A DNA stretch of 64,000 bases from JACWAE01 sp963847595 (GCA_963847595.1 CAWKAJ010000002.1:372001-436000); one strand, 5' to 3'; shown: positions 7,861 to 16,270, counted from the first letter of the stretch. Notes: generated from the letters alone by a model not told the origin. Program-made: numbers and translations.

Positions 7861-7916
7861 AGAGCACCTGACTTTTAATCAGGGCGTCGTGGGTCCGACT
7901 CCCACACCGCTCACCA
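7861..7916 (+). other. 3' fragment of tRNA-Lys(UUU): attachment-site remnant
   Basis: These 56 bases match the 3' part of a bacterial tRNA-Lys: the end of the D-arm (AGAGC), the anticodon stem CCTGA/TCAGG with loop CTTTTAA (anticodon UUU), the T-arm GTGGG/CCCAC with loop TCCGACT, the acceptor strand ACCGCTC, discriminator A, and encoded CCA. The matching 5' acceptor strand (GAGCGGT) and D-arm are absent upstream, so it is not a functional gene. This is the usual footprint left when a tyrosine-recombinase element inserts into a tRNA gene. From the orientation, the intact tRNA-Lys should lie to the left of the element, outside this window or lost. Confidence 0.85.
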
Positions 7917-8062
7917 GCTTCAAAATCCACCCTGTTATAAGCCCTGTGCTCTTCTATTTTCGCCAAGTTAGGCTGTCGTGGCTGCCGAAATCCCCATGAC
8001 AAGTTAGGCACTCATCACTTGGGCTCTCGACCAGCGGCATTATAGCAAATAGAGGCTTTTTC

Positions 8063-8089
8063 TGCAATTTCTGTGATGTGGGTGTGATG
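8063..8089 (+). repeat. Right copy of att-flanking repeat
   Basis: The second copy of the 27-nt repeat at 7810-7836, with three mismatches. The stretch 7917-8284 around it has no gene that I can support. Confidence 0.5.
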
Positions 8090-8284
8090 TTTATCACCGA
8101 GGAGTTAATTCGGGGAAATTATACAGAAAATACGGGGAAAAATCAAAGAGCTTATACATAGATTAGGTGCTCTTCTTGAGATAGATTCTTGAGTTAGGGT
8201 GTAAACCTCCTGACCAATTGCGAGGATATTGTAAAGGACTCGCCTCCTTTTCTATGCAGGTGATGGTCTTGCCGTAAGCAGCAT

Positions 8285-8785
8285 TCACTTCGTAGGGCCG
8301 AAGAACCGTTGGTTATCCCATTTGCCGAATTCCAGCATATACCACGCTGTGATCACTTTCTTTTTGATTTTCCAACCCTCGTCCGTTTTCACATACTTAT
8401 CGTCGTAGACGCCCCCCATTTCCATAGCATCGCTATCGGGGAAACGCACCAATGCAGTCCAACCCCAATGTCCAGTTGCCTTGTCTCCATGTACTTCGAT
8501 GTAAGGGGTGTGCCCAAGGTGCCACATGAAGCAGGGAGCTGGCTCGAGCACCTCTCGAAAGAGTTTAGCGATAGCCTTTCTGCCTTTGTATGTCGTTTCC
8601 TCAAGGCCAGGTACATGCAGGCCTTCGATATCTAACACCCCATCCTTGGCAAATGTCCCGGCAACGCCTTCGGCGTCCCTGACGTCGGCCCTCAACAGGT
8701 ATGTTGCTATTAGGTTCCGGATCCCCCACTCAGCCTCCAGATCTTGCACCCTCGCTTCCAGTTGCTTAGTCTTCTCGGAACTCAT
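8285..8785 (-). CDS. SnoaL-like (NTF2-fold) protein, copy 1
   Basis: A 166-residue protein of the SnoaL-like / nuclear transport factor 2 superfamily. These cone-shaped alpha+beta barrels act as isomerases, dehydratases or binding proteins for small hydrophobic ligands. Seen: an N-terminal coiled start (KTKQLEARVQDLEAE), IRNLIATYLLRADVRDAEGVAGTFAKDG, then the beta-sheet core HLGHTPYIEVHGDKATGHWGWTA and GWKIKKKVITAWYMLEFGKW. It is the last gene of the corrinoid-methyltransferase operon and a tandem duplicate of the gene at 8905. Both have the same AAGGAGG ribosome site. In this context it may process or bind the demethylated substrate. Confidence 0.8.
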   Translation of the reverse strand: MSSEKTKQLEARVQDLEAEWGIRNLIATYLLRADVRDAEGVAGTFAKDGVLDIEGLHVPGLEETTYKGRKAIAKLFREVLEPAPCFMWHLGHTPYIEVHGDKATGHWGWTALVRFPDSDAMEMGGVYDDKYVKTDEGWKIKKKVITAWYMLEFGKWDNQRFFGPTK

Positions 8786-8904
8786 TCTAGCCTCCTTCCG
8801 ATTTATTATATGTTGAATTCATTAGCTGCAACGCAGGTTCGCCTTCCCACTACCTCCTACCTGAACACATTCTATGAAGCTGACGGCCTTGCTGAGAACA
8901 GCAT

Positions 8905-9387
8905 TTACCGCATCGGGCCGAAGAATCCTTGGTTATTCCATTTGCCGAACTCCATCGAATACCACGCTGTAGCTACTTTCTTCTTGATTTTCCAACCCTC
9001 ATCCGTTTTTACGTACTCATCGTCGTAGACACCCCCAAATTCCAGAGCCTCCCCACTTGGACAGCCCAATACTGTCCAACCCCAATGTCCAATTGCCTTA
9101 TTTCCGTGTACCTCGATGTAGGGAGTGTGCGCAAGGTGCCAGGCGAATCCGGAGACCCCTTCCGTATCTCGAAAGACTTTAGCGATAGCCTTTCTGCCTT
9201 TGTATTTACCAAGGCCCACCAGCCCTCCGAAATCCATCACCCCGTCCTTGGCAAATGTCTCGGCAATGCCGTCGAAGTCCTTGGCGTCGACCTTCACCAG
9301 GTACCTTGCTGTTAGGTTCCGTATCTCGCACTCAGCCTCCAGATCTTGCACCCTCGCTTCCAGTTGCTTAGTCTTGTCAGAGCTCAT
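8905..9387 (-). CDS. SnoaL-like (NTF2-fold) protein, copy 2
   Basis: A 160-residue paralogue of the 8285 protein, with the same N-terminal KTKQLEARVQDLEAE, the same TFAKDGVMDFGGL turn and the same ending GKWNNQGFFGP. It is shorter by six residues, lacking part of the loop after the TFAKDG turn. The duplication extends beyond the coding part: about 80 bases of upstream sequence, including ribosome site and leader, are shared, giving a repeat period near 600 bases. Retention of two diverged open copies suggests either specialisation or heterodimer formation. Confidence 0.8.
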   Translation of the reverse strand: MSSDKTKQLEARVQDLEAECEIRNLTARYLVKVDAKDFDGIAETFAKDGVMDFGGLVGLGKYKGRKAIAKVFRDTEGVSGFAWHLAHTPYIEVHGNKAIGHWGWTVLGCPSGEALEFGGVYDDEYVKTDEGWKIKKKVATAWYSMEFGKWNNQGFFGPMR

Positions 9388-9708
9388 TCTAGCCTCCTTC
9401 CGATTTATTATATGTTGAATTTATTGACTGCAACGCAAGTCTGCCTTCCCACTGCCTCCCGCCTGAGCACGAGAGCCGAAGAACCGCCTCCATGAATCGT
9501 CCCCTACAGGAACTCGGCGTGTGCTGACCAAAACCATCGGCATAGATCGCCTCAAGAATCGCGGTGATTGGGTATTTCACGTACCTTCTTGTGTCCTCGG
9601 CTTTCTGGACTCTCGCGTCCATTGTGCTCTTGTTCATCGGAGACCTGCTATGAGATGGCAGGGCTTTTAAATCCACTTCTTTAGCGGCATTCAACTAGAT
9701 TCTAAATT
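9388..9708. other. Gap with no gene I can support
   Basis: The first 80 bases are the duplicated leader of the SnoaL-like gene. A minus-strand frame (9389-9694) is open across the rest (RVQKAEDTRRYVKYPITAIL), but it runs through the ribosome site of the next gene and has no recognisable family. It may be a decayed gene or a long leader. Confidence 0.5.
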
Positions 9709-10515
9709 TCAAGAAGTTAGGAATCCGCCGTCAGCCCATACTATTGAACCCGTCATATAATCTGAAGCTCCGCTGGCTAGGAACAGCACAACCTTGCCCA
9801 TGTCATCAGGTTCACCCGCCTTGTTCAAAGGCACACGCGCCAAGTGTGAGTTCGCTAGTTCCTCCGGGCTCATATCCAGAACCTTCATCAGGCTCTCTGA
9901 AATTCCAACAGCCCCGGCTGTAACAATCCCGCCCGGAGCTAGAGCGTTGACTGTGATGCCGTAAGAGCCCAACTCGTTGGCCATGGATTTGGTAATCGAT
10001 ATCACGGCTGCCTTGGAGGCGCTGTATATTGCCTGGCCTCTGGCCGGAACCAGCCCTCCAAGCGAAGCTATATTAATGATCTTGCCGCCGTGTCCGGCTT
10101 TTATCATTTCCCTGGCCGCAGCCTGCGAGAAGCGAAGTGTACCTTTAACGTTGATGTCAAACATCTTCTCCACAAATGCCTCATCGCTGTCCATTAACTT
10201 GGCAGGTGCCATTATGCCCGCGCCATTGACCAGTATATCTATGCTACCGTAGGTATCTATGGCGGCCTGGATTGTCTTCTCAGCGCTTCTTACTTTACGC
10301 ACGTCGGCTTTTACAAACTTCGCCTTCCCGCCCTTGCTTTTTATCTGCTTTACTGTATCCTTGGCTTCATTTTCAGCGATGTCAGCGATTATTACGCCGG
10401 CCCCGGCCTCTGCCAACCTGAAGGCAACACCCTGATTAATGCCCATAGCACCACCGGTCACCACAGCTCCTTGTCCACTCAGGTCGAAAAGTTGAGCTAT
10501 CGTCTTCGGTGTCAT
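9709..10515 (-). CDS. SDR-family NAD(P)-dependent oxidoreductase
   Basis: A classical short-chain dehydrogenase/reductase, 268 residues. Seen: a Rossmann glycine motif TGGAMGIN near residues 20-28 (the last Gly of the usual TGxxxGIG is replaced by Asn), the cofactor-selecting Asp after beta-2 (VIIADIAENE, favouring NAD), NGAG (about 97-100), catalytic Ser in IINIASLGG, the YSASK catalytic Tyr/Lys (about 164-168), and a C-terminal YMTGSIVWADGGF. It would oxidise or reduce a hydroxyl/keto group, here probably on a substrate or product of the neighbouring demethylase. It is in line with the methyltransferase operon, 85 bases after the gene at 10601-11476. Confidence 0.9.
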   Translation of the reverse strand: MTPKTIAQLFDLSGQGAVVTGGAMGINQGVAFRLAEAGAGVIIADIAENEAKDTVKQIKSKGGKAKFVKADVRKVRSAEKTIQAAIDTYGSIDILVNGAGIMAPAKLMDSDEAFVEKMFDINVKGTLRFSQAAAREMIKAGHGGKIINIASLGGLVPARGQAIYSASKAAVISITKSMANELGSYGITVNALAPGGIVTAGAVGISESLMKVLDMSPEELANSHLARVPLNKAGEPDDMGKVVLFLASGASDYMTGSIVWADGGFLTS

Positions 10516-10600
10516 GTTTACTCCCCCTCCCTATCATTGCTGCTGAGATAAAATAGCTAGAAAAGATCCTTGCGCAAAACTAGATTACTCTCCTTCATGT

Positions 10601-11476
10601 TTATCTTGTCTTTATACGCTCTCTGTAGGCTTTGGTATAGCGTCTGGCATATAAGTCACGACCTAGAATCAAATCGACTGCCAAGACAATGGGGCGGACT
10701 TTGCCTACATCAACGATCAAACAAGTAGCACCCGCAGCAATGACCGTTGCTATAAAAGCGTTATTGAGCAAGTCGCGGTCCGGCATGCCGAAGGAAACAT
10801 TACTGGCTCCCATTGTGGTATTCACTCCCAACTCATCCGTTATTTTACGAATTGTGTCCACAATGGTAAGTCCTGCCTTATTATCCGCCCCTATCGCGAA
10901 AGCCAGACAGTCTATGATGACGTCTTTACGATTGATACCCAATGCCTCCGCACGATCAACTATCTTGTGAGCTATGGCGACACGCCTGTCCGAATCAGTC
11001 GGTGTGCCCTTATCGTCTTGCACAAGACCAATGACAGCAGCCCCGTATTCCTTTATTAAAGGGAGCACATTAGCCAGAGATTTTTCTTCTCCTGTTACTG
11101 AGTTGACCAGCGCCTTGCCTTTGTATTCTTTAAGCGCAGCTTCCATTGCCTTTATGTTGTCAGTATCGATACACAAAGGAATATCCACGGTTTTCATAAT
11201 CTGTTGAATAGCCTGAGGCAGTATTACTGTCTGGTCAATGCCGATAGCACCAACATTTACATCAAGCGCATCAGCACCTGCTGCTGTCTGCTCTAAAGCT
11301 TCCCTTTCTAAGGGCTCCATATCACAGGTTTGAAGTGCTGCGGTTAACTTCTTTTTGCCTGTAGGATTGATGCGCTCCCCAATGAGTACAGTGGGATGTC
11401 CTCCACCGATGATTACTTCTTTCGACCTACTTGATAGCTTCGTTTCCAACAATATGTACTGCCTTCCTTTTGCCAA
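10601..11476 (-). CDS. Methyl-H4folate:corrinoid methyltransferase
   Basis: A pterin-binding TIM-barrel methyltransferase of the AcsE/MtrH/MtvA-like group, 291 residues, close to family length. Such enzymes move a methyl group between a corrinoid protein and tetrahydrofolate. Seen: IGERINPTGKKKL, then GADALDVNVGAIGID, the acidic pterin-site strand PLCIDTDNIKAMEAALK, KALVNSVTGEE, DVIIDCLAFAIG and TMGASNVSFGMPDRDLLNNAF, all hallmark segments in family order. It is encoded with a B12 protein and a UroD-type methyltransferase, so it most probably takes the methyl group from the corrinoid protein to folate (component MT II). Confidence 0.9.
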   Translation of the reverse strand: MAKGRQYILLETKLSSRSKEVIIGGGHPTVLIGERINPTGKKKLTAALQTCDMEPLEREALEQTAAGADALDVNVGAIGIDQTVILPQAIQQIMKTVDIPLCIDTDNIKAMEAALKEYKGKALVNSVTGEEKSLANVLPLIKEYGAAVIGLVQDDKGTPTDSDRRVAIAHKIVDRAEALGINRKDVIIDCLAFAIGADNKAGLTIVDTIRKITDELGVNTTMGASNVSFGMPDRDLLNNAFIATVIAAGATCLIVDVGKVRPIVLAVDLILGRDLYARRYTKAYRERIKTR

Positions 11477-11497
11477 GCCAGAGAATTTCTTTATTTA

Positions 11498-13456
11498 CTA
11501 TGGGAGTTTTTTGGCTACAGCGTGACCTTCATGAATTGCGTCACACATTAAACGCATAGGTTCCACGCAATCACCGATTTTAGCCACCTGGACGCCCTTC
11601 TTCTCAAGCGCTTTGGCTACTTCATCATTGACTGTAAACTGCGGAACATAAACTACGGTATCGGCAGAAATGGTCTCCTTCTTGCCATTTTTTTCCACTA
11701 CTACACCGCGGTCGGTTATCTCCACAGGCTTCATTCCCAGTTGTATGTTTATATTTTTAATTGCGGGCAATACATCCATGACCGCTAGTGCCTCATGAAC
11801 CCCCTCTGCGGTGAACAAAGCCGCCTGCAACTGCGACATATCCTCCAACGGAAAGAGCAAAGTAGCTTTCTTGTTCAACTCGTCGGCGTACATAGCAACG
11901 TCTATACAACGGAATTCATATTCAGTGCCAAGTATCACAATATGGTTGCCTTTCATCTTACCCTGTAGGGCTTCCACAAAATCGATAGCGATGGGTTTAT
12001 CGATTCCCTTGATCTTGGGCTTGCTTCTCTTGGCGCCCGTAGCCGAAATTACTGCATCGTATTTGCCCTTCAATATAGTATCTGCGGTAGCCTCTTCGTG
12101 CTTTACATTAACGCCCAGCCTTTTCATTTCGTTCCGGAAATAGGAAAGCAGGCGCGCCTTGTCAGCCCTGAATGCAGGAGTTGCATCTTCTACCAGATTG
12201 CCCCCCAGAACGTCCCTCTTCTCGTAAAGCGTCACTTTGTGCCCTTTTGTAGCTGCCACCCACGCAGCTTGGAGCCCGCCTGGCCCACCCCCGATAACAG
12301 CCACCTTTTGGGGATTTGCTGTCTTGTCCAGCGTTCCCTCGTACGCCGTATGGAACTCAGGGTTCACCGAGCAGGTCTCCACTCCTGTTCTCATTATCGC
12401 AGCACCGGTACAACTGATACCCTGCCTGACACAGGGTCGAATCTCATTGGCCCTACCTTCCCGGGCCTTGTTAGGCCATTCGGGATCAGCCCATAACGGC
12501 CTGCCCAGAGCAACGAAATCTGCCTTTCCTGTAGCCAATATTTCCTCTGCCAGTTCCGGTACAGTTATTCCGCCGTTACAGATAACGGGGATTTTGATGC
12601 CGCCTGATCTCTTAATTGCCTCAGCCAGGAAAACCTTGTCGCCACGAGGATAATATATAGGGATAAATATCTTGTAGTGAGTGAAAGGTCCGGCCGACGA
12701 TACATTTATGGCATCAGCCCCGTTCTTTTCCAGAGCCCGGGCAAACGGTATGGACTCTGCCAGCGTTGAGCTGCCCTCTTCCCATGAAGTACCAGAGATT
12801 CTGCAGATTACAGGGAAATCATTGCCTACATATTTCCTTACGCTCTTTAAGACTTCGAGGGGGAATCTCATCCGGTTCTCCAGGCTGCCGCCCCACTTAT
12901 CTGTGCGCAAGTTGTATTTCGCAGAGAAAAATTGGTCAATTAGATAACCGTGAGCCATATGGATTTCTACCGCTTCAAATCCCGCTTTTTGGGCTCTGAG
13001 TCCTGCCTTGCCGAAGTTTACAATAGTCTCCTCGATCTGTGGTTCAGTTAGTTCTTGAGACATCTGCTGAATGCCCATCACATTTTGATATAAGTATGCT
13101 GAAGGGGCAAAAGCGGGCTCACCCACCTTGACCCCACCTCCATGGTTAAGCTGTATACAGGCTCGGGCTCCGTTATCCTTGATAGCCTTTGCCAAGTTGG
13201 CCAAGCCTTGGATATACTCATCACTGCCGATCTCTATCATCATCGGAATTTCCGCAGCACCCTCTAAATCGATAGCGGACATCTCCACAATTATCAGCCC
13301 CACGCCTCCCCTAGCCCAAAGACTATAATAATTCACTTGATCCTGAGTTATAAAACCGTCCTCGGTAGCCGCGCTCATGTGCTGTGCCGGTTTGACAAGC
13401 CTGTTCTTAATCTCAAGGTTCCCTATTTGACCGGGTCGAAATATACTGTTGAACAT
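11498..13456 (-). CDS. Old-yellow-enzyme-type NADH:flavin oxidoreductase
   Basis: A 652-residue enzyme of the 2,4-dienoyl-CoA reductase / BaiCD / trimethylamine dehydrogenase family, soluble, reducing activated C=C bonds. Residues 1-350 are the FMN TIM barrel, with IVEMSAID, the AHGYLIDQFFSAKYN active-site strand and GGSLENRMRF. Residues 380-652 are the NAD(P)/FAD domain, with KVAVIGGGPGGLQAAW and LYEKRDVLGGN. In between, the family normally binds [4Fe-4S] with C-x2-C-x3-C-x(11-12)-C. Here the sequence reads PCVRQGISCTG...ETCSVNP, so the second Cys is Gln. The cluster may be lost or differently ligated. In the operon it could reduce an enone or ring of the methylated substrate. Confidence 0.88.
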   Translation of the reverse strand: MFNSIFRPGQIGNLEIKNRLVKPAQHMSAATEDGFITQDQVNYYSLWARGGVGLIIVEMSAIDLEGAAEIPMMIEIGSDEYIQGLANLAKAIKDNGARACIQLNHGGGVKVGEPAFAPSAYLYQNVMGIQQMSQELTEPQIEETIVNFGKAGLRAQKAGFEAVEIHMAHGYLIDQFFSAKYNLRTDKWGGSLENRMRFPLEVLKSVRKYVGNDFPVICRISGTSWEEGSSTLAESIPFARALEKNGADAINVSSAGPFTHYKIFIPIYYPRGDKVFLAEAIKRSGGIKIPVICNGGITVPELAEEILATGKADFVALGRPLWADPEWPNKAREGRANEIRPCVRQGISCTGAAIMRTGVETCSVNPEFHTAYEGTLDKTANPQKVAVIGGGPGGLQAAWVAATKGHKVTLYEKRDVLGGNLVEDATPAFRADKARLLSYFRNEMKRLGVNVKHEEATADTILKGKYDAVISATGAKRSKPKIKGIDKPIAIDFVEALQGKMKGNHIVILGTEYEFRCIDVAMYADELNKKATLLFPLEDMSQLQAALFTAEGVHEALAVMDVLPAIKNINIQLGMKPVEITDRGVVVEKNGKKETISADTVVYVPQFTVNDEVAKALEKKGVQVAKIGDCVEPMRLMCDAIHEGHAVAKKLP

Positions 13457-13609
13457 TGGTTTGCCCCTTTCCTAATTTATTTTCTATGTTATGTACAATG
13501 CCGCCCTGAAAATCACTGCCTTCAGCTGGAATCTGACAACATCGACGACCTTCCTATCTCAAAGGCAATACAGCCGAAATGAAACCAGCCCAAACGCCAT
13601 TTCGCCTTC

Positions 13610-13873
13610 TTACCACTTTTGGGGTAATGGTCTGGGATTATTTCGGTTTTTTATGCCTGTTATGAGAAACAAAAGTAGCTTGTTCTTAATAAAAAGACCC
13701 ACTAACTGCATAAGGTCTTTATGTCCCAGCGCCAAGCTTGTATTTAAATCGAACCTGGTTTTGGACTCGACAGCTACATTAACTACAACATAGTCACCCG
13801 ATCTCTTTAACTTGCTTATCTTCCCTTCAGTGTCGACTTTGCCAAGTGCGGGTGACGTTATTCTAATTTTCAT
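13610..13873 (-). CDS. Small unknown protein, twin B
   Basis: An 87-residue protein, unrecognised, paralogous to its immediate upstream neighbour. Shared pattern: MKI at the start, GDYVVVNVAVES, a middle GHKDLMQLVGLFIKNK helix, then a hydrophobic LLLFLITGIKNRNNPRP end. It looks like a small beta-then-helix protein with a hydrophobic C-terminal strand or weak membrane anchor. Three bases separate it from the twin, so both are translated together within the corrinoid operon. It may be a structural or specificity subunit. Confidence 0.6.
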   Translation of the reverse strand: MKIRITSPALGKVDTEGKISKLKRSGDYVVVNVAVESKTRFDLNTSLALGHKDLMQLVGLFIKNKLLLFLITGIKNRNNPRPLPQKW

Positions 13874-13876
13874 ACT

Positions 13877-14125
13877 TTAAAACTCCAGCGGCGGTTTGGG
13901 GTTATTTCGCGATTTAAATCCCGAAATCAGGAATAAGGCGACTGAACTGGATGCCATTTTCTTAATGAGAGTCATAATGTCACGGTGATCAAACGCCACC
14001 TGTACATTCCAATTTGCTGAACCTTCAGTATGGCAATTCAGAATCATATAGTCGCCCTGGAGCTTCACTTTGTCAGCTCTGGCATCCAGTGCGTTTTTCC
14101 CCATCATTCCATTTTTTATTTTCAT
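13877..14125 (-). CDS. Small unknown protein, twin A
   Basis: An 82-residue protein, starting at the ATG that has GGAG 6 bases upstream and that aligns with the MKI start of its twin; an upstream ATG at 14137 is possible. Shared with the twin: GDYMILNCHTEG against GDYVVVNVAVES, DHRDIMTLIKKM against GHKDLMQLVGLF, and ALFLISGFKSRNNPKP against LLFLITGIKNRNNPRP. The paralogy of two adjacent short frames is strong evidence that both are real genes. No known family. Placement directly after the UroD-type methyltransferase suggests a role in the methyl-transfer complex. Confidence 0.6.
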   Translation of the reverse strand: MKIKNGMMGKNALDARADKVKLQGDYMILNCHTEGSANWNVQVAFDHRDIMTLIKKMASSSVALFLISGFKSRNNPKPPLEF

Positions 14126-14166
14126 AGCAGGCTCCATGGCATCTGGTTTTGGGCAGACGCCTGCTC

Positions 14167-15354
14167 CTAGAATTTAAGGGGGTACTTTCCGTATTTATGG
14201 ACGGCATCTCTAGCCGCGAGGAAGTTCTCCAATGGTGTCTCATCATCAGGAGCGTCGGTCATCATAATATACCTCCCCCCCGGTGCCCCGATCTTGAGAC
14301 ATTCCTTCACACGCTCCCTGATCTGCTTCGGGGTATACCAGCGGAGCATCTCCTGTGTAAGAGCCCAGTATATGATGACAGTCCCTTTTTCATTGCTGAT
14401 CTGTTTCATTTTTACGAGATCGGTGGGCGGGCCAAACATGAATATACCGTATCCCATTTCTGCGTATGTCTCAAGCAGCGGTGTGAAATCCGTCCGTCCC
14501 TGCCCACCCCCAGAAATCATCCATATGGCCGGAACATCTTCTAAAATTTTCTTATTATAAGGAGCACAGAACTTCTGGAACCATGCCGGTGAGGTAAATG
14601 ATGGGCTGGCAAGACTATCAACTACGGCGCATGAAGGCATACCAGTTTGTTCTATCAGGTACTTTGCGAGATCAACAAGATACAAATAAAGTTTGTCGAA
14701 CACTTTCACAGCTATATCAGAATATTTCTTGATTTCTGCGAATCCCTCTACGGGTCCGCGGAGGCAACTGTTGTACATATAGTAGGGGCCCAAAATAAAG
14801 CTTAACCCACATGTGGTAACATCACCCAATTTCTCGGTAAGAAACCTCTGTGTCTCCAACTGCCATTTGAGAGCATGTGAATCTCGCGGGTCAGGGAGAG
14901 GATTATCGAGGATATCTTCAAATCCTCTTTTCACACCCCATTCGGTTACTACTGGCAGTGTATTTGGCAGGAATTTCCACTTGGTCCCGAACACATCACT
15001 CAGATTCATGTCGATTGGCATATATCCATAAACGCTTTCCGTTTTGCATTCAAGGGCTGCTATCAGGGTAGCCTTCATATTAGCGACGGGATCCATGTAT
15101 AGCTTCAGATAGTCGCAGCCAATCTTCTTCATGCCTATAATCCTGAGCAGCGACACAAACGGCACGCGGTCAATCTCAGTGCCCATCATAGCCCCTGCGC
15201 TTCTCTGCATAGGCGTCATTGGTTCAGACGTCCACATTGTCCTGAGCTTATGGCATAGGTCATCGATTTCTTCTCTATCACGTTTGGACAGCAGATCCTC
15301 AAAGTGCGCAAACTTCTTCAGATGTGGAACAGGATCAAAATTTTCGAAAGCCAT
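14167..15354 (-). CDS. UroD-family corrinoid methyltransferase (MT I)
   Basis: A 395-residue member of the uroporphyrinogen decarboxylase superfamily. It is related to the MtaA/MtbA/CmuA and O-demethylase type methyltransferases that move methyl groups to or from a corrinoid protein, rather than to haem-pathway HemE. Seen: MTPMQRSAGAMMGTEIDRVPF, YMPIDMNLSDVFG, a long TIM-barrel middle and APGGRYIMMTDAPDDETPLENF near the end. The C-terminal zinc-type His-x-Cys of MtaA is not evident. It is immediately downstream of the B12-protein gene (57 bases), and the twin small genes follow. I infer it is the substrate:corrinoid methyltransferase. The methyl donor cannot be read from the sequence. Confidence 0.85.
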   Translation of the reverse strand: MAFENFDPVPHLKKFAHFEDLLSKRDREEIDDLCHKLRTMWTSEPMTPMQRSAGAMMGTEIDRVPFVSLLRIIGMKKIGCDYLKLYMDPVANMKATLIAALECKTESVYGYMPIDMNLSDVFGTKWKFLPNTLPVVTEWGVKRGFEDILDNPLPDPRDSHALKWQLETQRFLTEKLGDVTTCGLSFILGPYYMYNSCLRGPVEGFAEIKKYSDIAVKVFDKLYLYLVDLAKYLIEQTGMPSCAVVDSLASPSFTSPAWFQKFCAPYNKKILEDVPAIWMISGGGQGRTDFTPLLETYAEMGYGIFMFGPPTDLVKMKQISNEKGTVIIYWALTQEMLRWYTPKQIRERVKECLKIGAPGGRYIMMTDAPDDETPLENFLAARDAVHKYGKYPLKF

Positions 15355-15411
15355 GGCACAACCTCCTTGGCGTATTTGTGTTTATTTAATCGTTAAGCAG
15401 CAAACTGCTTA

Positions 15412-16065
15412 TTACTTCTTCTTTGAGCCCATAAATTTCCTCGCCAGGACTACGGCATCGTAGCCGTCCTTGCCATAGCCATCGGCACCGATCGACTGCG
15501 CATATTTCTCGGTAACAGCGGCACCGCCGACCATGGTTTTTACCTTTTTTCTGATCCCGGCTTTCACTAATGCGTCCTCAATGTCTTTTAGCCTGGGCAC
15601 CGTTGTCGTCAGCAGAGCAGATGCAGCTACAATATCTGCATTTACCTCTATGGCTTTCTGAACAAACTTGGACGCCGGCGCGTCAACCCCTACGTCATAG
15701 ACTTTGAATCCCGCGCCGCTCAACATTGCGAATACAATGGTCTTGCCGAGGTCATGTATGTCTCCCTCGACAGTGCCGAGGACGATAGTGCCCAGGAATG
15801 AGGTGTCCCCTGAACCCATTCGGGGCAACAATACAGCGATTGCTCCCTCCGCGGCCCTACCACCTAAAATCAGGTCCGGCAAAAAGTACTCTCCTTTACG
15901 GTATTTTTCGCCTACTTCATCCATTCCTTCTCTGATAGCTTCGAGAATTTGAGCGACTCCCAGCCCTTGATCCAATGCCCTTTGCACGGCCGCTGCTGCG
16001 TCCTCTCTTTCGCCTGCATTCAAGGACTCGCTTATTTTTTTGAGGATCGTTTTCTTATCAGTCAT
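15412..16065 (-). CDS. Cobalamin-binding methyltransferase protein
   Basis: A 217-residue corrinoid protein of the MtaC/MtbC/MttC family, the methyl carrier of the system. Residues 1-85 form the helical cap domain. Residues 90-210 form the B12-binding Rossmann-like domain, with the Asp-x-His-x2-Gly signature at Asp102-His104-Gly107 (His104 is the lower ligand of cobalt), then SGAGFKVYDVGVDAP, VAASALLTTT and TMVGGAAVTEKYAQSIGADGYGKDG. It is the first gene of the minus-strand operon, with an AAGGAGTG ribosome site, and follows the promoter and tandem operator at 16271-16348. No reductive activator (RamA/RACE type) is encoded in the window. Confidence 0.93.
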   Translation of the reverse strand: MTDKKTILKKISESLNAGEREDAAAAVQRALDQGLGVAQILEAIREGMDEVGEKYRKGEYFLPDLILGGRAAEGAIAVLLPRMGSGDTSFLGTIVLGTVEGDIHDLGKTIVFAMLSGAGFKVYDVGVDAPASKFVQKAIEVNADIVAASALLTTTVPRLKDIEDALVKAGIRKKVKTMVGGAAVTEKYAQSIGADGYGKDGYDAVVLARKFMGSKKK

Positions 16066-16270
16066 TTTTCACTCCTTAAAAATACATAGATTTGCACGCT
16101 TGAGGAATTCCAAGACTTATACCTATCGTTATCAAGTATTGCATGAGTTATTTCCGCTGTCCCTTTGGCTCGCAGCTTGCTTAGCTCCGCCGAGCATCAG
16201 CAAGCTCTCCTTTCCAAAAGGGAGGCATCGCAGTTTCCCGCAATACCCAATCGCCTACCTGATCACAACA

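Noticed and set aside
7861..7916. A complete tRNA-Lys gene
   Set aside because: The 5' acceptor strand GAGCGGT and a D-arm 5' half are absent in the 60 bases upstream, so only the 3' part is present.
9389..9694. A 101-codon minus-strand frame between the SDR and SnoaL-like genes
   Set aside because: Its end reads through the duplicated leader and ribosome site of the SnoaL-like gene. No family pattern. Kept only as a gap note.
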